Source of the DNA: Paenibacillus ferrarius
GTDB taxonomy: Bacteria > Bacillota > Bacilli > Paenibacillales > NBRC-103111
Length of the DNA: 64,000 nucleotides
Assembly: GCF_002027705.1 (NCBI RefSeq)
Contig: NZ_MBTG01000015.1
Coordinates: 1 to 64,000 of the forward strand
Direction of reading: 5' to 3'
Shown here: one piece after another, positions 7,445 through 16,679 of the stretch
Layout: each line of letters begins with the position of its first letter
Position numbering within the stretch: the stretch's first letter is position 1
The notes under the pieces: model-generated
What the model was told of the DNA's origin: nothing
Seen by the model: the letters and a program-made list of their open reading frames with translations, nothing else
Databases searched by the model: none
Position numbers and translations under genes: made by a program

Positions 7445-8893
7445 TCACTTGCTGTTCAGGCACTCCACAATTAATTTATTGACGAGGCCTGGGTTGGCTT
7501 TACCTTTGGTTTCTTTCATGACTTGCCCGACAAGGAAACCTACGGCTTTCTCTTTGCCAGCTTTGAAATCAGCTACGGATTGCGGACTGTTCGCCACTAC
7601 CTGCTCAACGACGGCCTTGATCGCACCCTCGTCACTAATTTGTACAAGTCCTTGCTCTTCTACGATCTTCTGCGGTTCTTTGCCGGATTCGAGCATTTCC
7701 TTGAAGACAGTTTTGGCAATCTTGTTGGAGATGGTGCCTTTCTCAATCAAGCCGATCATCTCGCCAAGACCTTTGCCTGTCACTTTCACATCGGTAAACT
7801 CAAGGCTGTTCGCATTCAAATAACCGAGCAAATCACCCATGATCCAGTTGGAGACCGCTTTGGCATCCTGTGTGTACTGCAAGCTCTCTTCGAAGAAGTT
7901 AGCGAGCTTCATCGAAGAAGTGATAACTTCCGCATCGTAGCTAGGTAGTCCGTATTCACTGCTATAGCGTGCTTTGCGAGCGTCCGGCAGCTCCGGAATA
8001 GATGCTTTGACACTAGCTTTCCAAGCATCGTCGATGTACAAGCTCACCAGATCCGGATCAGGGAAATAGCGGTAGTCATGCGCATCTTCTTTGCCTCGCA
8101 TCGCAACTGTCTTGCCCTGGGCTTCATCCCAGCGACGCGTTTCTTGATCCACTTCGCCGCCGCTGCGGAGAATGTCCGCTTGGCGGAATTCCTCGTACTC
8201 GAGCCCTTTTTGGACACCGCGGAACGAGTTCATATTCTTCAGCTCAGCTCTAGTGCCGAACTTCTCTTGCCCGAAAGGACGCAAGCTGACGTTGGCATCG
8301 CAGCGCATCGAGCCTTCTTCCATCTTCACGTCGGACACATCACAGTAGATCATGATCGCTCTGACTTTCTCCAAATAGGCCCGCGCCTCTTCAGGAGACC
8401 GCAAATCAGGCTCAGACACAATCTCAATGAGCGGCGTTCCAGCCCGATTGAGGTCAACAAGAGAGGCATAGCCGCCATCGACGTGCGTTAGCTTCCCTGC
8501 ATCTTCCTCTAGGTGAACACGAGTCACACCAATTCGTTTGCTTACACCGTTCACTTCAATATCCACATAGCCGTTCAAGCCAATCGGCTGATCATATTGC
8601 GATGTTTGGTAAGCATCCGGCGAATCCGGATAAAAATAGTTTTTACGATCAAATTTGCTATGTGTAGAAATCGTGCAATTCAGCGCCATAGCGGCCTTCA
8701 TCGCATATTCAACCGCCTGACGATTCAGTACAGGCAGAACGCCCGGGTGGCCTAAGCATACCGGACATGTATTCGTATTCGGAGGTGCTCCGAATGAGGT
8801 TGCGCATCCGCAAAATATTTTGGAAGCGGTATGAAGCTCAACGTGAACTTCAAGACCAACGACCGTTTCAAATTGGGTATCTGTTGCCGACAA
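7445..8893 (-). CDS. gatB: Aspartyl/glutamyl-tRNA amidotransferase subunit B
   Basis: A 482-residue GatB, the kinase and tRNA-binding subunit of the amidotransferase that converts Glu-tRNA(Gln) and Asp-tRNA(Asn) to the amidated forms. The cradle domain shows [11 protein letters not shown] and [20 protein letters not shown]. Zinc-type cysteines appear as FCGCAT and CPVCLG. A helical and YqeY-like tail follows with [12 protein letters not shown] and [18 protein letters not shown]. It is the last gene of gatCAB. The start is TTG with GAAGGAGG upstream. Length and domains are complete. Confidence 0.97.
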   Translation of the reverse strand: MSATDTQFETVVGLEVHVELHTASKIFCGCATSFGAPPNTNTCPVCLGHPGVLPVLNRQAVEYAMKAAMALNCTISTHSKFDRKNYFYPDSPDAYQTSQYDQPIGLNGYVDIEVNGVSKRIGVTRVHLEEDAGKLTHVDGGYASLVDLNRAGTPLIEIVSEPDLRSPEEARAYLEKVRAIMIYCDVSDVKMEEGSMRCDANVSLRPFGQEKFGTRAELKNMNSFRGVQKGLEYEEFRQADILRSGGEVDQETRRWDEAQGKTVAMRGKEDAHDYRYFPDPDLVSLYIDDAWKASVKASIPELPDARKARYSSEYGLPSYDAEVITSSMKLANFFEESLQYTQDAKAVSNWIMGDLLGYLNANSLEFTDVKVTGKGLGEMIGLIEKGTISNKIAKTVFKEMLESGKEPQKIVEEQGLVQISDEGAIKAVVEQVVANSPQSVADFKAGKEKAVGFLVGQVMKETKGKANPGLVNKLIVECLNSK

Positions 8894-8929
8894 AATGAAT
8901 GCCTCCTTCGTGACTCATGAACTATGAAC

Positions 8930-10387
8930 TTACAATTGCGGGCGCTGTTTGTGGTGATCTGTATGCTGCTCAAAAGCGTGGGCTACACGCAGAAGGGTAG
9001 CTTCATCCAGCGCTTTGCCGATGACTTGCAGGCCAACCGGAAGTTCGTTCACGAAACCGCAAGGTACGCTAATCGCAGGAATACCCGCCAAGCTGACCGG
9101 AATGGTCATAATATCGTTCAAATACATCGTAAGCGGATCGTTGCTTTGCTCACCGATTCGGAAAGCAGGCGTCGGAGCCGTTGGTCCGATAATGATATCG
9201 AATTTCTCAAATACTTGATCAAAATCTTGCTTGATCAACGTACGTACTTGCTGTGCTTTCAAATAATAAGCATCATAGTAGCCTGAGCTTAAGGCATACG
9301 TTCCCAGCATGATGCGGCGTTTGACCTCTGGGCCAAAGCCTTCGCTGCGGGACATATGGTAGAGATCAAGCAAGTTGTTCGCGTTGTCCGAGCGCACACC
9401 GTAACGCACGCCGTCAAATCGGGCAAGGTTGGAGGACGCTTCCGACGAAGCGAGCAAGTAATAGGTAGCAACCGCATATTCGGAATGCGGCAGCGTGACT
9501 TCTTCCCATACAGCGCCTAAGCCTTCCAGCACTTTGAGCGCTTCGAGCACTTTCTCTTTGACAGCCGGGTCGATCCCCTTGCCCATGTATTCCTTCGGTA
9601 CGCCGATGCGCAGACCTTTAATATCTCCGGTCAAGGCGCTGAGGTAATCAGGGATGTCCACTTTCGCAGAAGTGGAATCTTTGGCGTCATAGCCTGCGAT
9701 GGCTTGCAGCAAGTAGGCAGAGTCTTCGACGTTCTTCGTCAGCGGCCCGATCTGATCGAGGGAAGACGCGAACGCGACGAGGCCATAGCGGGACACAAGT
9801 CCGTACGTCGGCTTAAGTCCGACGATGCCGCAGTAAGCAGCCGGCTGGCGAATCGAGCCGCCGGTGTCGGAGCCCAGCGCGAAGTATACTTCGCCTGCAG
9901 CAACCGCCGCTGCGGAACCGCCGCTGGAGCCGCCAGGTACATAATCCGTGTTCCACGGATTGTGGGACGGATGGTAAGCGGAGTTCTCATTGGAGCCGCC
10001 CATGGCGAATTCATCCATGTTGAGCTTGCCGATCGTAACGGTTTGCGCTGCTTTCAGCTTCGTGACGACCGTAGCGTCGTAAATTGGATTATAGTTGGAC
10101 AGGAACTTGCTGGCACATGTTGTGCGCAATCCTTCTGTCACCATGTTATCCTTGATCCCGATCGGCAAACCGAATAGATCGCTCGTAGTCGCACTGCTTG
10201 CGAGCTGCTCGTCCAATTGGGCAGCCGTTAATCGGGCATTCTCTTCATCTAACGTAAGGAAAGCGCGAACCTTGCTTTCTACTTGCTGGATTCTTGTATA
10301 GGATTGATCCACGAGATCGGCAACTTTAAGTTCTTTGCCTTGAAGCTTCGCGTGAATTTGTTGTAGGTTTAGATCAAACAAAGACAA
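8930..10387 (-). CDS. gatA: Aspartyl/glutamyl-tRNA amidotransferase subunit A
   Basis: A 485-residue amidase-signature protein that releases ammonia from glutamine for GatB. The catalytic Ser-cisSer-Lys region is complete: GIKDNM around the Lys, then [14 protein letters not shown] and [14 protein letters not shown] around the serines. Subunit A lies in the order C-A-B with short gaps. The start is TTG with AAGGGAGTG upstream, and the codons that follow read SLFDLNL, a normal GatA beginning. Confidence 0.97.
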   Translation of the reverse strand: MSLFDLNLQQIHAKLQGKELKVADLVDQSYTRIQQVESKVRAFLTLDEENARLTAAQLDEQLASSATTSDLFGLPIGIKDNMVTEGLRTTCASKFLSNYNPIYDATVVTKLKAAQTVTIGKLNMDEFAMGGSNENSAYHPSHNPWNTDYVPGGSSGGSAAAVAAGEVYFALGSDTGGSIRQPAAYCGIVGLKPTYGLVSRYGLVAFASSLDQIGPLTKNVEDSAYLLQAIAGYDAKDSTSAKVDIPDYLSALTGDIKGLRIGVPKEYMGKGIDPAVKEKVLEALKVLEGLGAVWEEVTLPHSEYAVATYYLLASSEASSNLARFDGVRYGVRSDNANNLLDLYHMSRSEGFGPEVKRRIMLGTYALSSGYYDAYYLKAQQVRTLIKQDFDQVFEKFDIIIGPTAPTPAFRIGEQSNDPLTMYLNDIMTIPVSLAGIPAISVPCGFVNELPVGLQVIGKALDEATLLRVAHAFEQHTDHHKQRPQL

Positions 10388-10415
10388 CGACAGGCACTCC
10401 CTTTCATCTGGTTCT

Positions 10416-10703
10416 CTATTCTAAAACAGCTGGAACTTTGAATTGCCCGTCTTCATGATCGGGTGCATTCAGTAAAACCTTTTCAATCGGCAGCGACGGT
10501 GCCGTAACATCTTCACGCATGACGTTCACCATAGGCATCGCATGACTTGTCGGAACAACACCTTCCGTATTCAGTCCATTCAGCTGTTCGGCATATTTTA
10601 AAATCGCATTCAGCTGTTCCGTAAATAGCTCTTTCTCCGTATCACTTAAATCGAGTCTAGCCAACTTTGCGACGTGATCGACATCTGTTTTGGTTATGCT
10701 CAA
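10416..10703 (-). CDS. gatC: Aspartyl/glutamyl-tRNA amidotransferase subunit C
   Basis: A 95-residue GatC, which stabilises the GatA-GatB pair. The N-terminal [18 protein letters not shown] and the later [15 protein letters not shown] are family hallmarks. It is the first gene of gatCAB. The start is TTG, as in the other two genes of this operon. Confidence 0.95.
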   Translation of the reverse strand: MSITKTDVDHVAKLARLDLSDTEKELFTEQLNAILKYAEQLNGLNTEGVVPTSHAMPMVNVMREDVTAPSLPIEKVLLNAPDHEDGQFKVPAVLE

Positions 10704-10778
10704 GTTTTCTACACCCCTTGTATCAGCATTTAGTCATTCTTTTCATTATATCCCAGAAATTTTGCGAACTCAATCCAG

Positions 10779-10840
10779 AAAAAACCACAGCTCCTTCCCG
10801 TTCAGGCTGCAAACCTGGCACATGGCAGAAAACTGTGGTT
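10779..10840 (-). terminator. Terminator after the TolC-like gene
   Basis: On the minus strand AACCACAG pairs with CTGTGGTT across a ~43-base loop that has some inner pairing; a TTTTTT tract follows. It lies 23 bases beyond the TolC-like stop codon. Confidence 0.7.
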
Positions 10841-10863
10841 GATCGCGGATAAAAGCTTGCGGA

Positions 10864-12156
10864 TTACTGGATAAAGCCCGTATCCATCGCTTTGGCTTTT
10901 TCCATTAAAACATAATATTTGAGCTTGGCGGCGGCTAAGGTTGTTTCATTTTGACGAACCTTCACTTGAAACTTGTTCAAGTCATGCTTGGAAATGACGC
11001 CAACGTCGAAACGAAACTTCATTTTCGTGAAATCAGCCTGGACATCCGTTAAGTTCCGCTGCTCGCTCAGGACAGCCTGATACGCATTTTGGGCGTCATG
11101 ATAGGTTGTTTGAATTTTTTTTGTGAGATCGAGTTTGGTCTGCTCGTTTTTCTGTCCATTGATGGCCAAATTCGCACCCAAATACGTATTCCCATACGTA
11201 TTCTGAGTTACCGAAAAGTCGGTTTCCCATAGCGCTTCATCTATATTATTCCCGGAAGATTTCATTTGATAGGAAGATTTCAATAGCGTAGTTGTATCGG
11301 TTTCCTTGATCGGGTCAGTCGACATGTTGGCGATATCTTTCAGGACAAGATTAGGATCATAAGAAATGCCGATGTCCGTCGAAAGCTGTACAAGCCCCAA
11401 GCGATAGTTATTAAGCAGCGTAGCGATATCATCTTTTTGCTTGTTAATAGCTTTTTGAACGGTCTGAACATCGTCCGCTGAAGCTAAACCCTGCTGCGAG
11501 AACAGCGATGCCCGGAGCAAGTCTTTTTCCATCACAGTTTCGTACTCATTCATGAAGTCCAATTGCTTCTTCTGACCCAGCAGCTGCACATACTGCGCAA
11601 TCGTCTGAAGGCGGATTCCCTCCTTGGCCTCATCGGTTTGCAGCTGCGAGTTCCGTTGATCTGTGCCGAGTTGGTGCGCTGCGGTCTTCATTTGCGCCCG
11701 CTGCGCAGAAATGATCGTGTTCATCCCTCCGGCTAGTGCCCCCATCCCCTGCATCATTTGGTTGATGACATTATTCTGCATCACAGTCCAAGCAATATCC
11801 GTTGGATCTGTGAGGTTGGGCAGCTGCGGATTGCCGGTGGAAGTAACTTCAGCAGGCGTACTTGGCAAATGCCCAGGCGTAAAAGAAGCCGAGCCCATTG
11901 TGTTCATTTGCGACTCCAAATCGGCTTTTTTACTGCCTTGGGCAGCATATTTTAGCGCCAGCAAAGCTAAGTTATGGTTATCCTTTAGTGCTTTATCCAG
12001 CACATAAGGCAAATCTACAGACGATACTGTCTCTAGTATATCTGTGTTAATATACACATTTTGAATAGGTTCTTCGTCCGTATCAGCATAGCTAATTGCT
12101 TGCGTACTTGAAAAGAGCAGCAGGGCTGCTGATAGGCTGATGAGCGTTTTTTTCAA
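10864..12156 (-). CDS. Secreted TolC-like (outer membrane efflux family) protein
   Basis: A 430-residue protein with a cleavable signal peptide (SLSAALLLFSSTQAISYA). The rest is mostly long amphipathic helices with two weakly repeated halves, as in TolC/OEP proteins. The second half ends FRFDVGVISKHDLNKFQVKV, which resembles the conserved fall-off region of OEP repeats. In diderms these proteins form the outer-membrane exit duct; homologues in Gram-positive genomes are known but their role is unclear. It is the last gene of the set TetR, HlyD-like adaptor, ABC-2 permease. The start is TTG with AAGGAAGG upstream. An insertion rich in Met, Gly and Ala near residues 130-145 (MMQGMGALAGGMN) is unusual. 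Confidence 0.75.
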   Translation of the reverse strand: MKKTLISLSAALLLFSSTQAISYADTDEEPIQNVYINTDILETVSSVDLPYVLDKALKDNHNLALLALKYAAQGSKKADLESQMNTMGSASFTPGHLPSTPAEVTSTGNPQLPNLTDPTDIAWTVMQNNVINQMMQGMGALAGGMNTIISAQRAQMKTAAHQLGTDQRNSQLQTDEAKEGIRLQTIAQYVQLLGQKKQLDFMNEYETVMEKDLLRASLFSQQGLASADDVQTVQKAINKQKDDIATLLNNYRLGLVQLSTDIGISYDPNLVLKDIANMSTDPIKETDTTTLLKSSYQMKSSGNNIDEALWETDFSVTQNTYGNTYLGANLAINGQKNEQTKLDLTKKIQTTYHDAQNAYQAVLSEQRNLTDVQADFTKMKFRFDVGVISKHDLNKFQVKVRQNETTLAAAKLKYYVLMEKAKAMDTGFIQ

Positions 12157-12180
12157 AAAAATCGCTTCCTTCCTTGATGG

Positions 12181-13413
12181 TTATACGGAAATATTCGAGC
12201 CTGACGGCAGCATAGGCTGCGCGCCAACGGTGGCATCTTGTTCTTTCTTTTTCGAAAAAACTACGAAACGCGTTAGGATCATAGCGATAAAATAGGTCAA
12301 GGTGCCCGTCAAAATCAGGGATAGGCAATCATGCCAAATGACCGAGAAATCATTGCCCTTCACGAAGACATTACGAACGCCGTCTAGGAAATAGGTGAGT
12401 GGAAGCATATGACCGAACACTTGGAGCGCCTTGGGCATCGCCTCAAAGGGCCATGTGAAGCCCGAAAGCATGAAGGACGGAACAGCAATTAACATAGCCG
12501 TCTGTGTCGCCCCCAACTGGTTCGAAGAGAACAAGCTGATCAAGTAACCGATCCCACTGACAGCAAAGGTGAAGCTGAGAATAATTCCCAAGCCGACCAG
12601 CAAACTGCCGCTCATTGGCGCACCAAACGCATATAAAGCAATAACAAAGGTGACCGACGTGTTGAATAAGTTGATTAAGAAATAGGGGGCTGTCTTCACG
12701 TAAGCGATGCGCCACGGATTCCGTTTCCAAGCTTCGAACCGCTGCCATGTCCCTGCATCCTTTTCACGTGTAATCGTCAAGGCGATGCCCAGAAATAAAA
12801 CTTGCTGCAAAATCGCTCCTACCAGCCCGTATAGCATGAAATCACTATAATTGAAAGTAGAGTTGTACATGATGCGGTACCGATACGGAATCGGAGAAAG
12901 GGTGTTCATGATTTGTTCATTCTGCAGTCCTTGCTGCAGCTGCAGCTTTTTCTGCGAATACCCCATGCTGAAGGTCGTGATTACCTCGTTGGCGCCTTTG
13001 GTAGCCGAGTTCGAGATCATCATGTTGCTGCCGTCAATCAGGGTGAGCAGCGGCAATGTTTCTCCATGCTTCAGCTTCGCTTCAAAATTGGAAGGAATGA
13101 TTAAACCTACCTTGGCTTCCCCCGTTTCCAGCGCCCGCTTCACTTCTTCCTCCGAGTGATATTCCTTCTTAATTTGGAACGATTCACTCTGTTCGAAGGC
13201 TTGAATCACCTGCCGACTTAACGGACTCTGGTCTTCATCTATCACGACCGTAGCCATTTCGGTTACTTTGTGATGCACATATATCGAGCCAAACAGCACC
13301 GTGTACATGATCGGAACGAAGAACAAGATCAGAAAAAGACGTCGGTCCTTCAGAATGTGCATCCATTCTTCTGTTATTAACTTGCCAATCCGAAGATCCA
13401 TCTCTTTCATCAT
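12181..13413 (-). CDS. ABC-2 type transporter permease (YhbS/YbhR-like)
   Basis: A 410-residue permease with one N-terminal helix (LFLILFFVPIMYTVLFGSI), a ~130-residue extracytoplasmic domain and five C-terminal helices. The final part has MLSGFTWPFEAMPKALQ and LPLTYFLDGVRNVF, typical of ABC-2 drug exporters of the YbhR/YhhJ type. The start ATG overlaps the hlyD-like stop codon as ATGA, so the two are coupled. No ATP-binding gene is present in this locus, so an ATPase must come from elsewhere or the permease works differently. Confidence 0.88.
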   Translation of the reverse strand: MMKEMDLRIGKLITEEWMHILKDRRLFLILFFVPIMYTVLFGSIYVHHKVTEMATVVIDEDQSPLSRQVIQAFEQSESFQIKKEYHSEEEVKRALETGEAKVGLIIPSNFEAKLKHGETLPLLTLIDGSNMMISNSATKGANEVITTFSMGYSQKKLQLQQGLQNEQIMNTLSPIPYRYRIMYNSTFNYSDFMLYGLVGAILQQVLFLGIALTITREKDAGTWQRFEAWKRNPWRIAYVKTAPYFLINLFNTSVTFVIALYAFGAPMSGSLLVGLGIILSFTFAVSGIGYLISLFSSNQLGATQTAMLIAVPSFMLSGFTWPFEAMPKALQVFGHMLPLTYFLDGVRNVFVKGNDFSVIWHDCLSLILTGTLTYFIAMILTRFVVFSKKKEQDATVGAQPMLPSGSNISV

Positions 13414-14684
13414 CCTTCCGTTTTACCGATCCATTGCAGCGTCATGCCGGTTGTTGCTGTCTCTGGCAGTTTAGTAAATTCAATTTTGATGCCAAACGAA
13501 CGGATGTCCGTTTCCCCAGAGGTTTGTGTTGCTTTCTTAATGGCAAAATCCGGCGCTGCCGCTAAAGTCGTTATGGTACCTTCGACTTTCTCGCCCGTTG
13601 ACAGCATCGTCATGCTGATTTTGTTGCCCACTTTGAGGCCGGCTACAGAAGTTTCCGGCATATAGAATTTCGCCCAGCGCTGTTCTGTTGACTCCATGGA
13701 GAAAACCGGAAAGCCAGAACCAACCAACTCGCCAACTTGCGCCGATTGATAAAGCACAACCCCGTCTGTCGGTGCCAACAACTCTGTATAGCTCAAGTAC
13801 GTTTCGGCTTCCAGCTGAGCCGCTTTGGCTTGCAATTCACCGGATTGAGCCGATTTAATCGCGCCTTGTGCTTGCTGAACAGCCGCATCCGCTGCGGTTA
13901 CGTCCCCTTGTCTGACCTTCACAGTTCCACGGTTCGCTTCAGCCAGCTTCAAAGAAGCATTCGCCTGTGCGAGCAAGGCTTCCGCTCCGCGAATCTCTTC
14001 CTCGCGTGGACCTTGATTCGCCATATTTAGCTGCTGCTGAGCCAAATCACGTTTGGTTTTCGCTTCCTCGAAGCTCACTTTCACCTTATCCACGTCCGCT
14101 TGCGCGACGAGCCCTTGCGCCAGCATCGCATTCATGCGGTTCAAATTCTGCTCAGCAATGGTGTAAACCTCCGACGCCGCTTGGAACTGAATCTCCGCTT
14201 GCTTCTTCTCTTCCGGACGTGCTCCGTTATGAAGTCCGTCTACCTTGGCTTGAGCTGCACTTACAGCAGCTTGAGCTTGGGCTACTTGCTGTTCAGCGGT
14301 ATCCGCCGTTACGTTCACACCAGCAATCCCTTGCTGCTTCTTGGCTTCAGCGGTAGCTGTTGCCCCCTGGGCTTCAGCGATTTTCCCTTGTGCCAAAGCG
14401 ACGGCTGCCTTGGCTTGTTGAACCTTGGCTTCAATTTCTGTACTCTGGAGGCGGGCCAGAACTTGCCCTTTCTTTACAGCCTCGCCCTCTTTGACAAGGA
14501 TTTCTGTAACCCTTCCTCCTACCTTAAAGCTGGCGCTGACTTCGTTTGTTTCAATATAAGCCGTTGGATGAACTTGATTGGCCGCATCCGTTTGGCTAAT
14601 TGCCTGTTTGGATGTTAAAAGAAATGTACTCGTTCCGATGACAATCGCCATCGCAGAATATACCATTGGTCGAATAAAGCGCAT
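13410..14684 (-). CDS. HlyD-family efflux adaptor (membrane fusion protein)
   Basis: A 424-residue adaptor. An N-terminal membrane anchor is followed by a split biotinyl-lipoyl-like domain (FKVGGRVTEILVKEGEAVKK and later LLAPTDGVVLYQSAQVGELV). Between the halves lies a very long Ala/Gln/Glu-rich coiled-coil hairpin (about residues 85-290), and a beta-barrel domain comes last. Such adaptors link an inner-membrane pump to a TolC-like duct. It is transcribed between tetR and the ABC-2 permease, all on the minus strand, with a short gap to tetR and an ATGA overlap with the permease. Confidence 0.9.
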   Translation of the reverse strand: MRFIRPMVYSAMAIVIGTSTFLLTSKQAISQTDAANQVHPTAYIETNEVSASFKVGGRVTEILVKEGEAVKKGQVLARLQSTEIEAKVQQAKAAVALAQGKIAEAQGATATAEAKKQQGIAGVNVTADTAEQQVAQAQAAVSAAQAKVDGLHNGARPEEKKQAEIQFQAASEVYTIAEQNLNRMNAMLAQGLVAQADVDKVKVSFEEAKTKRDLAQQQLNMANQGPREEEIRGAEALLAQANASLKLAEANRGTVKVRQGDVTAADAAVQQAQGAIKSAQSGELQAKAAQLEAETYLSYTELLAPTDGVVLYQSAQVGELVGSGFPVFSMESTEQRWAKFYMPETSVAGLKVGNKISMTMLSTGEKVEGTITTLAAAPDFAIKKATQTSGETDIRSFGIKIEFTKLPETATTGMTLQWIGKTEG

Positions 14685-14715
14685 AAATACCCCTCCACGA
14701 TTAAATAAATAAAAA

Positions 14716-15285
14716 TTACGAGTTCATGAAATTACCGAAATACTCTTGCAGCAGGCTCAAAATACGCTCATCCGATAAGGGCTCGTTCTGCTTCTCCCAA
14801 TCGAAGACTAATGCCACATACAGCTTGAATAAAATGAAAGCCGTCATCTTCGGATCGCAGCTTTTCATCGTACCGTTATGTATCGCACGCTCCATATGCT
14901 CTGAAATGAATTGAACGACTTCCGTCTCAATACTAGCCATAGCCTCAATCGTAACCTGACTGCCATATTGCTGAACCTCATGAGCCAATTGAATGAGCAG
15001 TTCGTGCTCTTTGCGAAAAACGAGAATACCGTAAAGCGCGCCATGAAGTTTCTCAAAAGGTGTCGCCCCTTCGACAATGGCTTTCTGTGCGACAGTTTTC
15101 ATTTCAGTAATTAACGACTGTATAATCTCGTGCAGGAGCTCTTCTTTATTTGCAAAAAAAGTATAGATCGTCGCTTTGCCAACACCCGCTATTTTTGCGA
15201 TTTGATCCATCGTCGTACCTTTATAACCGAAAAGCGAAAATGATTTCTTCGCCGATTCCATAATAAGCAATTTTTTCGGATCCAT
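14716..15285 (-). CDS. TetR family transcriptional regulator of the efflux locus
   Basis: A 189-residue TetR-type repressor with the N-terminal helix-turn-helix (about residues 10-55: KSFSLFGYKGTTMDQIAKIA, GVGKATIYTFFANKEELL) and a helical ligand domain. It is the first gene of the run and so likely controls it. Upstream of the start, the sequence around 15299-15319 contains AACTA-N11-TAGTT within repeated CTAAAATA blocks, a plausible operator. The inducer is unknown. Confidence 0.9.
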   Translation of the reverse strand: MDPKKLLIMESAKKSFSLFGYKGTTMDQIAKIAGVGKATIYTFFANKEELLHEIIQSLITEMKTVAQKAIVEGATPFEKLHGALYGILVFRKEHELLIQLAHEVQQYGSQVTIEAMASIETEVVQFISEHMERAIHNGTMKSCDPKMTAFILFKLYVALVFDWEKQNEPLSDERILSLLQEYFGNFMNS

Positions 15286-15319
15286 TTTCTCACCTCAGAA
15301 CTAAAATACTAAAATAGTT

Positions 15320-15586
15320 TTGTGTTCGGATATTAATGTAACACCATTTCATCATTTTATCAACTAAAAAATACCGGATCTTTGTTGTTTCGTAGTGGGA
15401 TATAACACTTATGATTTCACAGTAGAGGAGATTTTAGACTTCACAGTAGTGTCTGCCTATTGAGGAGACTGGCTATATCTAGTTGGATGCCCCACACTCG
15501 GGCAACTCATTCGCGCCATAGGCTGCATTGAAAAGTAGTTGAGGTGCTCGCTGAATTAATGCGTGATTATGTGAAGATGGGTCGAG
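15320..15586. other. Intergenic DNA without a supported gene
   Basis: I see no coding region, RNA gene or clear promoter here. Short open frames on either strand lack ribosome-binding sites and run into the tetranucleotide repeat at 15587. This is the start of a 1.4-kb gene-free stretch between tetR and the beta-helix gene. Confidence 0.5.
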
Positions 15587-15619
<33 letters not shown>

Positions 15620-15929
15620 CTGCGATGAGTACGAATCCAAACAATTACCGAAGTATGAAGCTCCCCGCATCATTCAGAGCAACCGTGCTTGCTGAAGGAA
15701 TGATGCGAATCGAAGAATGGGCGTTTTGTCGCGAGGCTCAGATGCGCTTGGGACAAGGATTGCTGCTTGGCACGCCGGCTGAGAAGCCGTTAACTAGTGT
15801 GCACGTAACTTCATGAACAGCTTCATGGGGTTTCTATTGATTTTCCCCCTCCAACAACGCCTTCATCCCCACTTGTGTTGTGGCTTTGGATGGATAGGCT
15901 TGATCGTCTTGGAAATTAGTAAAAGGATG

Positions 15930-16272
15930 GAAGCCCTGCGATAATGTATCCTTTTCGTCTCGGAAGTCCTCCAATGAGGGAAAAGCCCTGCGATAATGTA
16001 CCCTTTTCGTCTCGGAAGTCTGCCAACGAGGGAAATGCCTGCGATAATCCACCCATTTCGTCTCGGAAGTCCGCCAATGTGGGAAAAGCCTGCGATTATG
16101 CATCCTTTTTGTCTTAGAAATCAGCAATTGAGGGAAAAGCCTGCAATTATGCATCCTTTAGAGCCCTTTTTTAGATTCAAGGATAAAAAAAGCTTAAAAA
16201 GCCTGCACAATCGCAGGCTTTCGCTGTTTTCGCACGTATTTATCGAAAAAGCCTGCATTTTCGCAGGTTTTT
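15930..16272 (+). repeat. Composite stem-loop element, copy 2, with tandem-expanded left module
   Basis: Five tandem units of 50-52 bases begin at 15930, 15980, 16032, 16083 and 16134. Each starts GAAAAGCCTGCGATAATGTA or a close variant, and the first four continue with a TTCGTCTCGGAAGTC-type linker. The last two units carry the H1/H2 form CCTGCGATTATGCATCC and CCTGCAATTATGCATCC. Then come H3 GCCTGCACAATCGCAGGC (16201-16218) and H4 GCCTGCATTTTCGCAGG (16251-16267), separated by the CGCACGTATTTATCG linker also seen in copy 3. The element thus has the same order as the other copies, but its left module is expanded. It lies between the beta-helix gene and tetR. Confidence 0.85.
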
Positions 16273-16356
16273 CAAAATTGGCGGATCGCTTGCATCGCTT
16301 AAACGATGACGCTGCTGCTTACCATGGCTCTGACTCAGCCCATTCCCTCCCCCCTA

Positions 16357-16490
16357 GAAATAGGAGCACCTAAAGGCTCTTAAACTCCCCAAAGGCAACC
16401 CCTTCGAGGGAATAGGAGCCCTAAAGTCCTTTAGACTCCCTCATAAGCGGCCCATTCGAGGAAATAAGTCGTCGGAGACTCCTAACTCTA
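16357..16490 (+). repeat. Degenerate tandem repeat, about 52-base period
   Basis: Three degenerate units begin with GAAATAGGAGCACCTAAAG (16357), GAATAGGAGCCCTAAAGTCC (about 16410) and GAAATAAGTCGTCGGAGACT (about 16460), each ending in an ACTCC-type segment. The remaining bases to the beta-helix stop codon hold nothing I recognise. Confidence 0.6.
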
Positions 16491-16679
16491 GCCATCTCCT
16501 ACTCACCAGCGCGAGCCACTCTTTTCGCCAAATGGGGGCGGGGGCTTCCGCTTGCCCACAACCTCTGTGCCGACACATCTATTATTATCGCTACTTGATG
16601 GTTCCTTCCCACTCTTCCCACGGCTCCACTCCCTGCGCGCATCCACTCGGTTTCCCGCCATAGAATAGACGCATACGCA

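Noticed and set aside
15834..16373. Open frames on both strands over the tandem-expanded stem-loop copy
   Set aside because: The units are 50-52 bases, near 17 codons, and open in both directions, as expected for a palindromic repeat. No start site or codon bias supports a protein.
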